In this document: positions 9,148 to 17,747 of the stretch, piece by piece
How the letters are laid out: every line of letters begins with the position of its first letter
Numbering within the stretch: position 1 is the stretch's first letter
Source: Streptomyces antnestii
GTDB lineage: Bacteria; Actinomycetota; Actinomycetes; Streptomycetales; Streptomycetaceae
Direction: 5' to 3'
Assembly (NCBI RefSeq): GCF_004005495.1
Contig: NZ_RZYA01000001.1
Location: forward strand, 248,001 to 312,000
Length of the DNA: 64,000 nucleotides
Made by a program: the position numbers and the translations under genes
Notes under the pieces: model-generated
Told to the model about the DNA's origin: nothing
Database searches by the model: none
The model's input: only the letters and a program-made list of their open reading frames with translations

Positions 9148-12100
9148 GCGGCTCCCAGACCCAGGACGCCCGCAGCGACCAGTCCGCCGAACAGCGCCGC
9201 AAGAAGCGCAAGGAGCGGGCCGCGAAGAACCGCGCGCCCGAGCCGAAGGACATCGTCAGCGGCGCGGGCCAGCCCCTCGACGTCGGCGTGCGCAGGGAGC
9301 TGGAGGAACAGCTCGGCCACGACTTCAGCCGCGTACGCCTGCACACGGACCGCGACGCGGGCGCCCTCACCGACCTGCTCGGCGCGGACGCGGTGGCGGT
9401 CGGCCAGGACATCTTCTTCCGCGAGGGCGCCTTCCGCCCGGGCACGACCGACGGCCAACGCCTCCTTGCCCACGAGCTGTTGCACACCGTCCAGAACCCG
9501 GAGGGGCTCGGCGCGCTGCGCGCCGGCCGCGACCTGGGCGCGGTAAGCCTGCCGCAGCAGGCCGCCGAGCGGGAGGCGGAGGCGGGGGCGCAGGAACTCG
9601 TACGCTCTGAGGAATCGGCGCCGGAGAAGACCCCGGAGATTGAGGCGGGGCAGGCCACCCCTGGCTGGATGCGGTACGCGACGGTCGACGCGGACCGGAA
9701 TCGCATCGAGCAGATCGACCCGGCGACTCTCGTCGACCGGTTGGCCAACCAGGTGGTGCGCTCGCTGCGCGGCGACCCGGAGGACCTGTCGAAGCGCACC
9801 CGGATGCAACTCGCCCGGATGCCCGAGGACTTGCGGGACGGCGTCCTGGTCCGGCTGGAGAACCGGCTGCTCAGTCCGGAGCACGACCGCGTCCTCGACC
9901 TCGTCGACGACATCGAGTACGTCGATGAGCTGGAGCAGAGTTCGCTCGACGTGCCGGGCGTGGAGTCCGACTCGGCGGCGGACCTGCACGTCGAGCGGGA
10001 GAACGAGCGGCGGCAGGCCGAGGAGGAGCAGGGCGAGGAGGAGCTGCCCGAGGTGGCGCCGGGTCCGGAGAAGGACCGGACCGAGCAGGAGTGGGTGCCC
10101 GGCAGCACTCCGGAGAACGGGGGCAGCCGGGAGGACGGAACCACCCCACAGGGCAAGCAGCCGAAGCGGAAGCCCGGTGCGGGCGCCAAGGGATCCAATG
10201 CCCAGGGTGGAACCGGGAGTTCGGGGGCCGAGGCGGACTCTGGCGTACCGGGTGCTGCTGCTCGGCAGGATGCGTCGTCAGGCCAGAGCGAGGCCTCGGG
10301 CGGGAAGTCCGAGGGCGGTCAGGGCGGTCAGGCCGGTCAGCAGGGTGGCGGTGAGAAGAAGGAAGCGGGCGGCGCCGACGGTAAGGACGGCAAGGACGGG
10401 CACGGCCAGCAGGGCGCCGCGGCTGCGAGCAAGGAGGAGTCCGCTGCCAAGAACCGTCCCGGCGCGGCCGACGCGCTGACGGCCGGCAAGCAGGTCAAGC
10501 CGGAGGACAAGGGCGGCAAGGACAAGCCCACCGGCTCGCCCATGGCGTCCGGCAAGGACACCGAGCTGTCCGGCGCGGTCAGCAGGCTCGACGGCGTACG
10601 CAGTCAGGACCTGGACGGCGAGGAGGAGCAGGCCGACGAGGACCCGTTCGGTGCGGGTAGTGAGTCGGAGGTCGAGGTCGGGGGCGGTGAGCCGAGCGCC
10701 TGGGACACCAAGCTGCGGCCGGAGGACTTCCTGCCGGAGCAGGACCTCGATGTGTCCGGCGTGCCGACCGCGGACAGGTCGGAGCCCGGCTCCGGCGACG
10801 CCGCGCTGCCGTCGTTCCCGGCACCTCCGCCCACCAAGGCCGAAAAGGTGCAGGCCGAGCGGGACGCCGAGGACGCCGAGGATGCGGCGGACGCGGATCT
10901 GCCGGAGCCCGAGCTCGACGCGGACGCTGATGGGCCGGGGGACTCAGCCGACGCGGACGAAACAGGCGCCTCCGGTGGCGAGTTGGGGGCCGTCGATGTG
11001 GAGCGGGCTGCTGCCGCTCCGGCGGGCGCGGGCGCGGCGACGAAGGACCCGAAGAGCGGGGACGACCCGAAGGCTGGTCCGGTCGCCGCGCAGACGACCG
11101 TGCAGGAGGCGCCGGGCAAGACTGCCGGCGGCGAGACCACGGAGGCCCCCGCGAAGGAGGCCGCCGCCAAGGAGGAGAAGGGCGCCCCGGCGGCGGGGGA
11201 CAAGGGCGGGGGTGCGGCGGAGAAGGGGTCTCAGCAGGCCGCGGGGAGCAAGACGGCGGCGTCGGAACCCGGGGCGAAGTCATCAGGGTCCTCCGGGCCG
11301 GCGTCCAGCACAGGGGCTGCGAGCGGCGGGGCTTCGGCCACTGCTGGTACTGGGCCTGGCGCTGCCGGCAAGACTGAGGCCGCCCCCGAGCCCAAGGCTG
11401 CCTCCGGTGGTGGGCCCGGTGCGGGAAGCAGCCCGCAGCACGAGGCCCCGGCGGCGAAGGCGCACACGCCCGCCGCGGCGGAGCCCGTAAAAACCCCGGA
11501 GGCGCCCGCGCCGGTCTCCGCACCCGAGCCTGCCTCCGAACCCGAGCAGGCGCCCGCGCCGAAGGCGGCGGGCCGCAAGCAGGGTGCCGAGCCGAAGGCC
11601 ACGCGAGCTGGGGGCGGAGGCGGCGGCAGCGCTGCCAAGGCGGCCCCCGGCCGGGGCAAGAAGGACACCGCAGCGGCCCCCAACCTCGCCACCGTGTCTC
11701 CCGAAGCGGGCCTTTCGACGGCCTCAAAGCTCAAGCCGCACAAGGCACTTCAGGCCATGTCGGGTGTCGGCAGTGCGACGGACCGCACGGTCGGTGACGA
11801 ACACAAGGCCCTCGCCGCCGCCCCGCCCCAGATGCAGCGTCCGGCCGGTGCCCCGCAGACCCTGGAGGGCAAGCCGAAGGCCGGCGCCCCGGCCACATAC
11901 TCGCAGGATCCGGCGCAGAAGTCCGAGGCGCCGAAGGACGAGAAGGCCGAGGTCAAGGGCGCCAAGGAGCCCGAGGGGCAGATCGAGGCGGAGAAGGCGG
12001 AGGAGCCCGGCGGCTGGGACACCTTCAAGATGGCCCTGGGCTTCGGTGTCGGCAAGCTCCTGAGCTGGGTCGGCTTCAAGGTGGACGCGCAGGAACTGGC

Positions 12101-15100
12101 CGCCAAGTTCGCCGGGCTGCCCACGAAGGACGAGGCGCTGAAGAAGGCCCAGGCGGGCAACGCGCCGGGCGTACAGATGCAGGGCGCCGCCGAGGATACT
12201 GCCGGTGAGCAGGGCACCAGTGTCGACGCCAAGGGCGAGGAGACCGTCGCCACGGGCCGGGACGACGCGGGCCGCCCGATGGGCGAGAACCAGGTCTACC
12301 CCGACGCTCCCAAGGAGCAGATGAAGGGGCAGGTCCCCGGCGCCGCCGGCGGCAAGGGCGGGATCCCCGCGGGCGGTGCGTCGACCGGGGCGGTACCGCC
12401 GGAAGCGGCCTCGGAGGTCGCCGAGCACGACCGCGGTCCGCAGTTCCAACGGGCCTTCACCGACGGCCAGAAGGGCATGTCGGACAGCCGGCAGACCAAG
12501 GACAAAGACTCCCGCGAGTCGCAGGCGAAGCACAAGGTGAAGGTCGACGCCGAGATCGCGACCAACACCAAGAGCCAGGCGGACGAGCGCGGAAAGGCGA
12601 TGACCGAGGTCACCGCGCACCGTGAGGACTGGCGCACCGAGCAGGACGGCGAACTCAAGAAGCTCGGTACGAAGAAGACGGACCGGCACGAGAAGGTCCG
12701 CAAGGACGTCAAGGACAAGGAAGAGAAGACAGACAAGGACGTCACCAAGGAAAAGGACGACGGCGACAAGAAGATCAAGGACGAGAACACCAAGGCGGAG
12801 AAGGACGCCGAGAAGAAGCGCGACAACAGCGTCAAGGACTCGGGAAACTGGGTCAGCAAGGCCTTCAACTGGCTCAAAGAAAAAGTCATCGAGATCAAGA
12901 ACGCGATCGTCCGCGTCATCAAGGACGCGCGGGACGCTGTCGTCGGCTTCATCAAGAACTTCAAGGAGACGGTGGAGCGCTGGATCAACGAGGCGCGCAA
13001 GTTCATCGTCGACACGATCAAGCAACTGATCGACGACTTGATCGAGTTCGCCAAGGCGATGGTCCGGGCCGTCATCGAGATCGCCAACCGCATCCGGAAG
13101 TTGATAACTTCCCTCATCGAGGCGGCGATCGCCCTCGTCAACCGTCTCGCGGCGATGCTCAAGAAGGCCATATCCGATCTCCTGAACGCCATCGCCAAGC
13201 TGCTCAGCGACATCCTGAACATCCTGAAGAAGATGCTCATGGACGTCATCAAAGCAGTCGTCGACGCGGTCAAGCAGGTCCTCGACTACGCCTCCAAACT
13301 CCTCAACGCGCTGGGCGAGTTCATGCTCATCGCGGTCGACTTCCTCTCCGACCCCGGCGGCTGGCTGAGCGGGGCGAAGAACTCTGCGGTGGACGGTGCG
13401 AAGAACCACCTCTTCCGCGAGGTCGTATCGGCCGTCAAGGCGTGGTTCCAGTCGAAGATCGAGGAGATCATCGGCGTTCCGAAGGCGATCATCGAGAAGC
13501 TCATCAAGGGCGGCTTCAGCCTGGAGAAGATCGTCAAGGAGACGTGGGACGCGGTCGTCCCGATGCTCCCCCTGATCATCGGCGAGATCGTCATCACGAA
13601 GGTCATCGCCAAGCTGATCCCGGGCGCGGGCTGGGCCATGGCGGTCATCGACGCGATCCGTACGGCGATCGGCGCGCTCGGCGCGATCCTGCAGGCGATC
13701 GGCGCGGTCATCTCCTGGCTCAAGGTCGTCCGCCAGGGCGGCGCGGGCATCCTCTTCGCGAAGGCGGTGGCGGCCGGCGTCGTCGTGCTCCTGGAACTGG
13801 CGTACCAGGCCCTGATGGACGGCATCGGCAAGTACGTCGCCAAGGTCGGCAAGCGCCTCAAGGGCGTCGCGGCGCGCCTCGGTAAGAAGTTCAAGCCCGG
13901 CAAGGGTGACGGGAAGCGGCCGGCGGGCGGCGCGGACGACAAGGGCGCGGGGAAGGGCGACGGCAAGGGGGCGCCGAACTCGGAACCCGCCTCGTCGTCT
14001 GCACCGAAGCCGGATACGAAGTCCGCCCAGGGCAAGCCCGGCGCAGAGGGCTCGGGCAAGTCCGCCGGCCCCGACGGCAAGAAGCCCACGGGCAAGGCCG
14101 ACGAAAAGGGAGCTCCCGGCAAGCAGGACACGAGCCCGACGCCGGCGGCCAAGCCGAAGCCCAAGCCGGAACCCCCGGCGAAGCCGAAGCCGGAAGCGGA
14201 CGCGAAGGCCAAGCCGAAGCCGAAGGAAGAGGCGCCGAGCAAGCCGAAGGACGACGCACCGGGCAAGCCGAAGGACAGCAAGGAAGGTCCGGGCAAGCCG
14301 AAGGAACCGGAGGCGAACAAGCCGAAGGGCGACGGTAAGGACGCTCCCGGCAAGCCCCACCAGAAGGGCGACAAGGACGGCCCCGGCACCAAGAAGCCCG
14401 GGAAGGACAAGCCCGAGAAGGACGGCCACGGCAAGCCGAAGGACGACGCGCCGGGCAAGAAGCCCCAGCACGACAAGGATGAGCCGGGCAAGAAGCCGAA
14501 GCACGACAAGGACGAGCCGGGCGGACGAAAGCCGAAGCCCGACCGTAAGGGCCCGGGCAAGACCAAGCCCAAGCACGAGAAGAGTGGTCCTGGCCGGCCC
14601 AAGACCAAGCATGACAAGGACAGGAAGAAGAAGGACGAGGACTCGAAGGAATCGAAGGACGAGCGGCTGCGGAAGATCGTGGCGCGCATTCATCCCAAGT
14701 TGAAACGGCTGCTGGACAAGGGCCTGCCCGCACCGGTACTGAACACGACGCTCGCAGCTATGCGTGTGTGGAATCGGCTCACGAGCCTAGCTGCCGCGGG
14801 CGAAAAGGACTTCAGTGTTGTCGCGACACTCAATCCGACAGCCATTGCGGCGAAGGGGGAGTTTGAGGTGTTCCCCCACGGTGTCGAGGACAAGGTGACG
14901 CTTGAGTTGCGTAACCGGATCAAGGCTGAAGTGACGGGAACCCATACGCTGGAAGCGATAGTTGAAAAGGTTGAAGCTATCGGAGACAGCGTGCTGAGAG
15001 GTGGGCAGGATAATAGTGGTGGTGGAGGCCAGGGGAACAGCCGAGTCGCGCACTCGACGGGTTCGAGCGGCGGGCAAGGAGGTGGTAGGACGGGAAGGGG

Positions 15101-15812
15101 GAAGCTTGAATGGAACCCGGAGATCGGGCAGTTGAGGAAGAAGGACGCGTGGATAGAAAGGGCTCCGAACAGTGTAGTTCTGAAATATGACAACCCGCGC
15201 AACATAAAGGGAGAGCCGGAGAAGACCGCCATTGGTCAGTTCAGGCGCAGGCTGCGGGAAGAAGACATGACGGTCGTTCAAACGAAGGGGGTGCAGCCTG
15301 CGTACAGGGATGCCGGTGGCAGGGAGTACGTCAAGAGCGAGTCCGGAAGCTTCGTGCCTCGTGAGGTCGAGCGTAATCTCGCCTCGCGGGACAAGCGGCC
15401 CGATCGCGACGGGCTGAGTGCTGAAATGCCTGACCTGCCGGCCACTCCCGCACAGGTGAAGGATCACGTACTCGGCGCACAGTCGGAGCGCGGCGGAAAG
15501 AAGAAAAAGAAGCAGCCAGTGAAACGGGTGACCCCCTTCTTCTCGACCTCGAAGCTGCCGGTCAAGGACTTGAGGAACCCTCAAGGAGAGGCGCTCGGTG
15601 GCGAGTTCGGATCGGTCAGGATCGATCTCGCCTTTGTCTCGCCAAGTCAGATATTCGACCTTACGAATGCGGCGGACCAGGAGCGTTGGGGGCTTGCGGG
15701 GCTTAACAAGGGTGAGAGGCAGGGGTTGCAGGATGTCGTGCGAACTCAGGAGATCTTGATTCATGGGAGCATCCCGAAGGGGGCCATCTTGGAATTGAGG
15801 GATCCAGCGTGA
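9144..15812 (+). CDS. 2222-aa DUF4157 (eCIS core domain) protein with C-terminal toxin-like region
   Basis: Layout: residues 1-35 are basic. About 45-118 form the DUF4157 domain (LEEQLGHDFSRVRLHTD..., then HELLH at 110-114, a zincin-type HExxH). About 280-930 are low-complexity Ala/Gly/Pro/Glu. About 1110-1235 are a Lys/Asp/Glu-rich helical stretch. About 1235-1580 form a long run of amphipathic then hydrophobic helices (LPLIIGEIVITKVIAKLIPG). About 1582-1835 are Lys-Pro-rich repeats. About 1836-2222 are a distinct C-terminal region. DUF4157 marks CIS cargo or cargo-linked proteins. The C-terminal region has different codon use from the rest and is followed, overlapping by 4 bases, by a HEAT-like protein, the layout of a polymorphic toxin with its immunity gene. 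It carries FFSTSK (S2134-S2136) and, 67 residues later, RTQEILIHG (E2203), which could be ADP-ribosyltransferase strands, but this is tentative. Confidence 0.88.
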   Translation: MSGSQTQDARSDQSAEQRRKKRKERAAKNRAPEPKDIVSGAGQPLDVGVRRELEEQLGHDFSRVRLHTDRDAGALTDLLGADAVAVGQDIFFREGAFRPGTTDGQRLLAHELLHTVQNPEGLGALRAGRDLGAVSLPQQAAEREAEAGAQELVRSEESAPEKTPEIEAGQATPGWMRYATVDADRNRIEQIDPATLVDRLANQVVRSLRGDPEDLSKRTRMQLARMPEDLRDGVLVRLENRLLSPEHDRVLDLVDDIEYVDELEQSSLDVPGVESDSAADLHVERENERRQAEEEQGEEELPEVAPGPEKDRTEQEWVPGSTPENGGSREDGTTPQGKQPKRKPGAGAKGSNAQGGTGSSGAEADSGVPGAAARQDASSGQSEASGGKSEGGQGGQAGQQGGGEKKEAGGADGKDGKDGHGQQGAAAASKEESAAKNRPGAADALTAGKQVKPEDKGGKDKPTGSPMASGKDTELSGAVSRLDGVRSQDLDGEEEQADEDPFGAGSESEVEVGGGEPSAWDTKLRPEDFLPEQDLDVSGVPTADRSEPGSGDAALPSFPAPPPTKAEKVQAERDAEDAEDAADADLPEPELDADADGPGDSADADETGASGGELGAVDVERAAAAPAGAGAATKDPKSGDDPKAGPVAAQTTVQEAPGKTAGGETTEAPAKEAAAKEEKGAPAAGDKGGGAAEKGSQQAAGSKTAASEPGAKSSGSSGPASSTGAASGGASATAGTGPGAAGKTEAAPEPKAASGGGPGAGSSPQHEAPAAKAHTPAAAEPVKTPEAPAPVSAPEPASEPEQAPAPKAAGRKQGAEPKATRAGGGGGGSAAKAAPGRGKKDTAAAPNLATVSPEAGLSTASKLKPHKALQAMSGVGSATDRTVGDEHKALAAAPPQMQRPAGAPQTLEGKPKAGAPATYSQDPAQKSEAPKDEKAEVKGAKEPEGQIEAEKAEEPGGWDTFKMALGFGVGKLLSWVGFKVDAQELAAKFAGLPTKDEALKKAQAGNAPGVQMQGAAEDTAGEQGTSVDAKGEETVATGRDDAGRPMGENQVYPDAPKEQMKGQVPGAAGGKGGIPAGGASTGAVPPEAASEVAEHDRGPQFQRAFTDGQKGMSDSRQTKDKDSRESQAKHKVKVDAEIATNTKSQADERGKAMTEVTAHREDWRTEQDGELKKLGTKKTDRHEKVRKDVKDKEEKTDKDVTKEKDDGDKKIKDENTKAEKDAEKKRDNSVKDSGNWVSKAFNWLKEKVIEIKNAIVRVIKDARDAVVGFIKNFKETVERWINEARKFIVDTIKQLIDDLIEFAKAMVRAVIEIANRIRKLITSLIEAAIALVNRLAAMLKKAISDLLNAIAKLLSDILNILKKMLMDVIKAVVDAVKQVLDYASKLLNALGEFMLIAVDFLSDPGGWLSGAKNSAVDGAKNHLFREVVSAVKAWFQSKIEEIIGVPKAIIEKLIKGGFSLEKIVKETWDAVVPMLPLIIGEIVITKVIAKLIPGAGWAMAVIDAIRTAIGALGAILQAIGAVISWLKVVRQGGAGILFAKAVAAGVVVLLELAYQALMDGIGKYVAKVGKRLKGVAARLGKKFKPGKGDGKRPAGGADDKGAGKGDGKGAPNSEPASSSAPKPDTKSAQGKPGAEGSGKSAGPDGKKPTGKADEKGAPGKQDTSPTPAAKPKPKPEPPAKPKPEADAKAKPKPKEEAPSKPKDDAPGKPKDSKEGPGKPKEPEANKPKGDGKDAPGKPHQKGDKDGPGTKKPGKDKPEKDGHGKPKDDAPGKKPQHDKDEPGKKPKHDKDEPGGRKPKPDRKGPGKTKPKHEKSGPGRPKTKHDKDRKKKDEDSKESKDERLRKIVARIHPKLKRLLDKGLPAPVLNTTLAAMRVWNRLTSLAAAGEKDFSVVATLNPTAIAAKGEFEVFPHGVEDKVTLELRNRIKAEVTGTHTLEAIVEKVEAIGDSVLRGGQDNSGGGGQGNSRVAHSTGSSGGQGGGRTGRGKLEWNPEIGQLRKKDAWIERAPNSVVLKYDNPRNIKGEPEKTAIGQFRRRLREEDMTVVQTKGVQPAYRDAGGREYVKSESGSFVPREVERNLASRDKRPDRDGLSAEMPDLPATPAQVKDHVLGAQSERGGKKKKKQPVKRVTPFFSTSKLPVKDLRNPQGEALGGEFGSVRIDLAFVSPSQIFDLTNAADQERWGLAGLNKGERQGLQDVVRTQEILIHGSIPKGAILELRDPA

Positions 15813-16603
15813 GTGAAGTGAAATTTGATTCGCACTACTGGGCTGAATACACCACCCAGGATCGCCGTCTTGACGAGGTCCGTGCCCGGCTTGCCTCCGG
15901 GGCTGTTGGAGTCGACGGATTCCTGGCTCTGCTGCGGAGCGACTCGGTCGTCGCCGTGGGGGTCGCGCTTGATCACTACCGGCATGAGCAGTCGCTGACC
16001 CGTTTCGGTGGGTCCAATCCGTACGAGGAATTTGAGGAGACGGTCCTGGAAGTCGCCCGCCGATCGCTGACCATGCCGCCCTATCCGCCAGAGGATTTCG
16101 AGGGAGGCGACATGGGGCTGAACCATGCCAGTGCCTTGCGTGTCCTGGGGGACCTGGGGGATTCCAGTGACGCGAGCGCTATCTCTGCGATGCTGCGCAC
16201 CGGCGAGTCCTCTGAGGTGTTCAGCGCTGCTCTCTGGGCGGCCCGTGCCGCATTGCTTGATTCGGACGAAGCGGACCCACCAGACGCCGAACTGGTCCGT
16301 GATATCGAGGGAGTCGTCTTCGATGAAGACAGGGGGATGAAGGATCGGGTTGACGCGCTCATGGCCTTCAACCACGTCCAGGACAGATCAGTGGGAGAGA
16401 TTCTGGCCAGGGTCGCTCGTTTGCCGCACCCGGAACTGGAGGTCGAGGCGCTCGCCCTCCTCATCGGCTACTACCTGGACACTCACCTGGCAACGGTCGA
16501 AGAGGTCATCGATTCATGGAAACCCGAGGATGTCGACGGAGTCAGGCAGCAAATTGTTCGAGGTTTCGATGCCGCGAAGAGAAGGCGGGCTATGGGCCAG
16601 TAG
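15809..16603 (+). CDS. HEAT-like helical protein, putative immunity protein
   Basis: 264 aa, GTG start overlapping the TGA of the toxin-like gene (GTGA). Apart from an acidic N-terminus (MSEVKFDSHYWAEYTTQDRR) it reads as paired helices with HEAT-like spacing, e.g. NHASALRVLGDLGDSSDASA and LEVEALALLIGYYLDTHL. No signal peptide or membrane segment is present. Its codon use is less GC-biased than its neighbours and matches the end of the upstream gene, so the two probably moved together. Downstream the CIS genes resume after 52 bases. Immunity function is inferred from overlap, size and composition, not from a recognised immunity family; it could instead be a loading chaperone. Confidence 0.6.
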   Translation: MSEVKFDSHYWAEYTTQDRRLDEVRARLASGAVGVDGFLALLRSDSVVAVGVALDHYRHEQSLTRFGGSNPYEEFEETVLEVARRSLTMPPYPPEDFEGGDMGLNHASALRVLGDLGDSSDASAISAMLRTGESSEVFSAALWAARAALLDSDEADPPDAELVRDIEGVVFDEDRGMKDRVDALMAFNHVQDRSVGEILARVARLPHPELEVEALALLIGYYLDTHLATVEEVIDSWKPEDVDGVRQQIVRGFDAAKRRRAMGQ

Positions 16604-16655
16604 AAGAGCCACGGACCCGTAGTTCATCTGGCCTGATCATGAACGGAGTGCAAAT

Positions 16656-17330
16656 ATGACCCGCTACACCGACATCCCCAAGCCCATCCGCTCCGGAATA
16701 GTCCTCATAGACCCCGAACGCGGCACCCCCCAACGCATCATCGTGCTCCAGTTCAACCCCGACACCCTCGAACGCAGCCTCTCGCCCCAAACAGCGGGTG
16801 CCGGAGGCGACTCCGGCGGTGGCGGCAGCGGGAACGGGGACCGTAACGAGGCCCTCCGACTGAAAGGGCCCGCCCAGGAGCAGTGGAAGTTCACCGCCGA
16901 GATTGACGCCACCGATCAGCTTGAGATCGCCGCGCCCGTCGGGATTCATCCCCAACTCGCCACCCTGGAAATGCTCGTGCAGCCCACCACCGCCCAGCTT
17001 CGCGAAGCAAGTCGGCTGGCGAAGAACGGGACCATCGAGATCAGTCCGATCGAGATGCCGCTCACCCTCTTCACGTGGGGCAGCAAGCGCGTCATGCCCG
17101 TGCGGCTCACCGAACTGTCCATCAACGAGTCCGCGTTCGACGTGAACCTGAACCCCATCCGGGCCTCCCTCAGCATCGGCCTCAAGGTCCTCAGCGTCAG
17201 TGATCTGCCGGCCGACCACCTCGGCGCCGACCTCTACATGGCGCACCTCGCGCAGAAGGAGCAGCTCGCCAGGGGCGGGCTGCGCGGGGGCTTGGGCGCG
17301 CTCGGCCTCAATGGAGTGCTGAGCCGATGA
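16656..17330 (+). CDS. CIS LysM-associated tube-baseplate adaptor (Pvc7/Afp7 N-domain-like)
   Basis: 224 aa. The opening RSGIVLIDPERGTPQRIIVL and FNPDTLERSL is the hallmark of the CIS/phage 'LysM peptidoglycan-binding' adaptor family that joins the tube to the spike hub. An internal Gly/Ser-rich loop (about 48-62) is followed by GIHPQLATLEMLVQPTT, RVMPVRLTELSINESAFD and a C-terminal helix AHLAQKEQLARGG. The LysM part usually fused behind this domain is in the next, separate gene. ATG 16656 has ACGGAG upstream. It restarts the typical GC-rich codon use after the toxin/immunity cassette. Confidence 0.85.
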   Translation: MTRYTDIPKPIRSGIVLIDPERGTPQRIIVLQFNPDTLERSLSPQTAGAGGDSGGGGSGNGDRNEALRLKGPAQEQWKFTAEIDATDQLEIAAPVGIHPQLATLEMLVQPTTAQLREASRLAKNGTIEISPIEMPLTLFTWGSKRVMPVRLTELSINESAFDVNLNPIRASLSIGLKVLSVSDLPADHLGADLYMAHLAQKEQLARGGLRGGLGALGLNGVLSR

Positions 17331-17372
17331 CGACGTGCGGAAACATCGAGCGGGAGAGGGTGAGTCATCGCC

Positions 17373-17747
17373 ATGGCTGACATCGAGCCGTACGAGAACG
17401 CCATGGATGCCATACCGGGCGCGCATCCCTACCCGAGGTCCAGTCGGTATCACGACGCCGAGATCGGGATCCACCGGCAGGCGGACGGGACCGAAGTCCG
17501 TTACACCAAGCGGCGGTTGCTGCCCCCGCTCCCCGACGAGGGCGATGACAACACCCAAACGCACACCGTCAGCACCAGCGAGCGGCCCGATCTCCTCGGG
17601 CAGCGGTACTTCGGTGACCCGGGGCAGTGGTGGCAGATCGCCGATGCCAATCCGGTGCTCGATCCCCGGGAGTTGACCGACGAAGCCGGCAGCGTCATCG
17701 ACATCCCGCGTGCCGGCGGCTTCCCGCAGGGGAACCGGCGTGTCTGA
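17373..17747 (+). CDS. LysM/phage tail X-like small baseplate protein
   Basis: 124 aa. The first half (to about residue 60) is charged and lacks a known motif. The second half, THTVSTSERPDLLGQRYFGD then WWQIADANPVLDP, is the LysM-like fold of tail protein X, which sits at the tube-hub junction and does not necessarily bind peptidoglycan here. It follows its partner adaptor gene by 42 bases with GAGAGGGTGAG as ribosome site, and its stop overlaps the GTG of the hub gene. In several CIS these two parts are one protein; here they are separate. Confidence 0.8.
   Translation: MADIEPYENAMDAIPGAHPYPRSSRYHDAEIGIHRQADGTEVRYTKRRLLPPLPDEGDDNTQTHTVSTSERPDLLGQRYFGDPGQWWQIADANPVLDPRELTDEAGSVIDIPRAGGFPQGNRRV

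Noticed and set aside
11724..14693. Very long reverse-strand open frame opposite the CIS DUF4157 gene
   Set aside because: It is a GC-bias shadow: composition is Leu/Arg/Asp repeats mirroring the Lys/Pro and helical codons of the forward gene, and it has no ribosome site.
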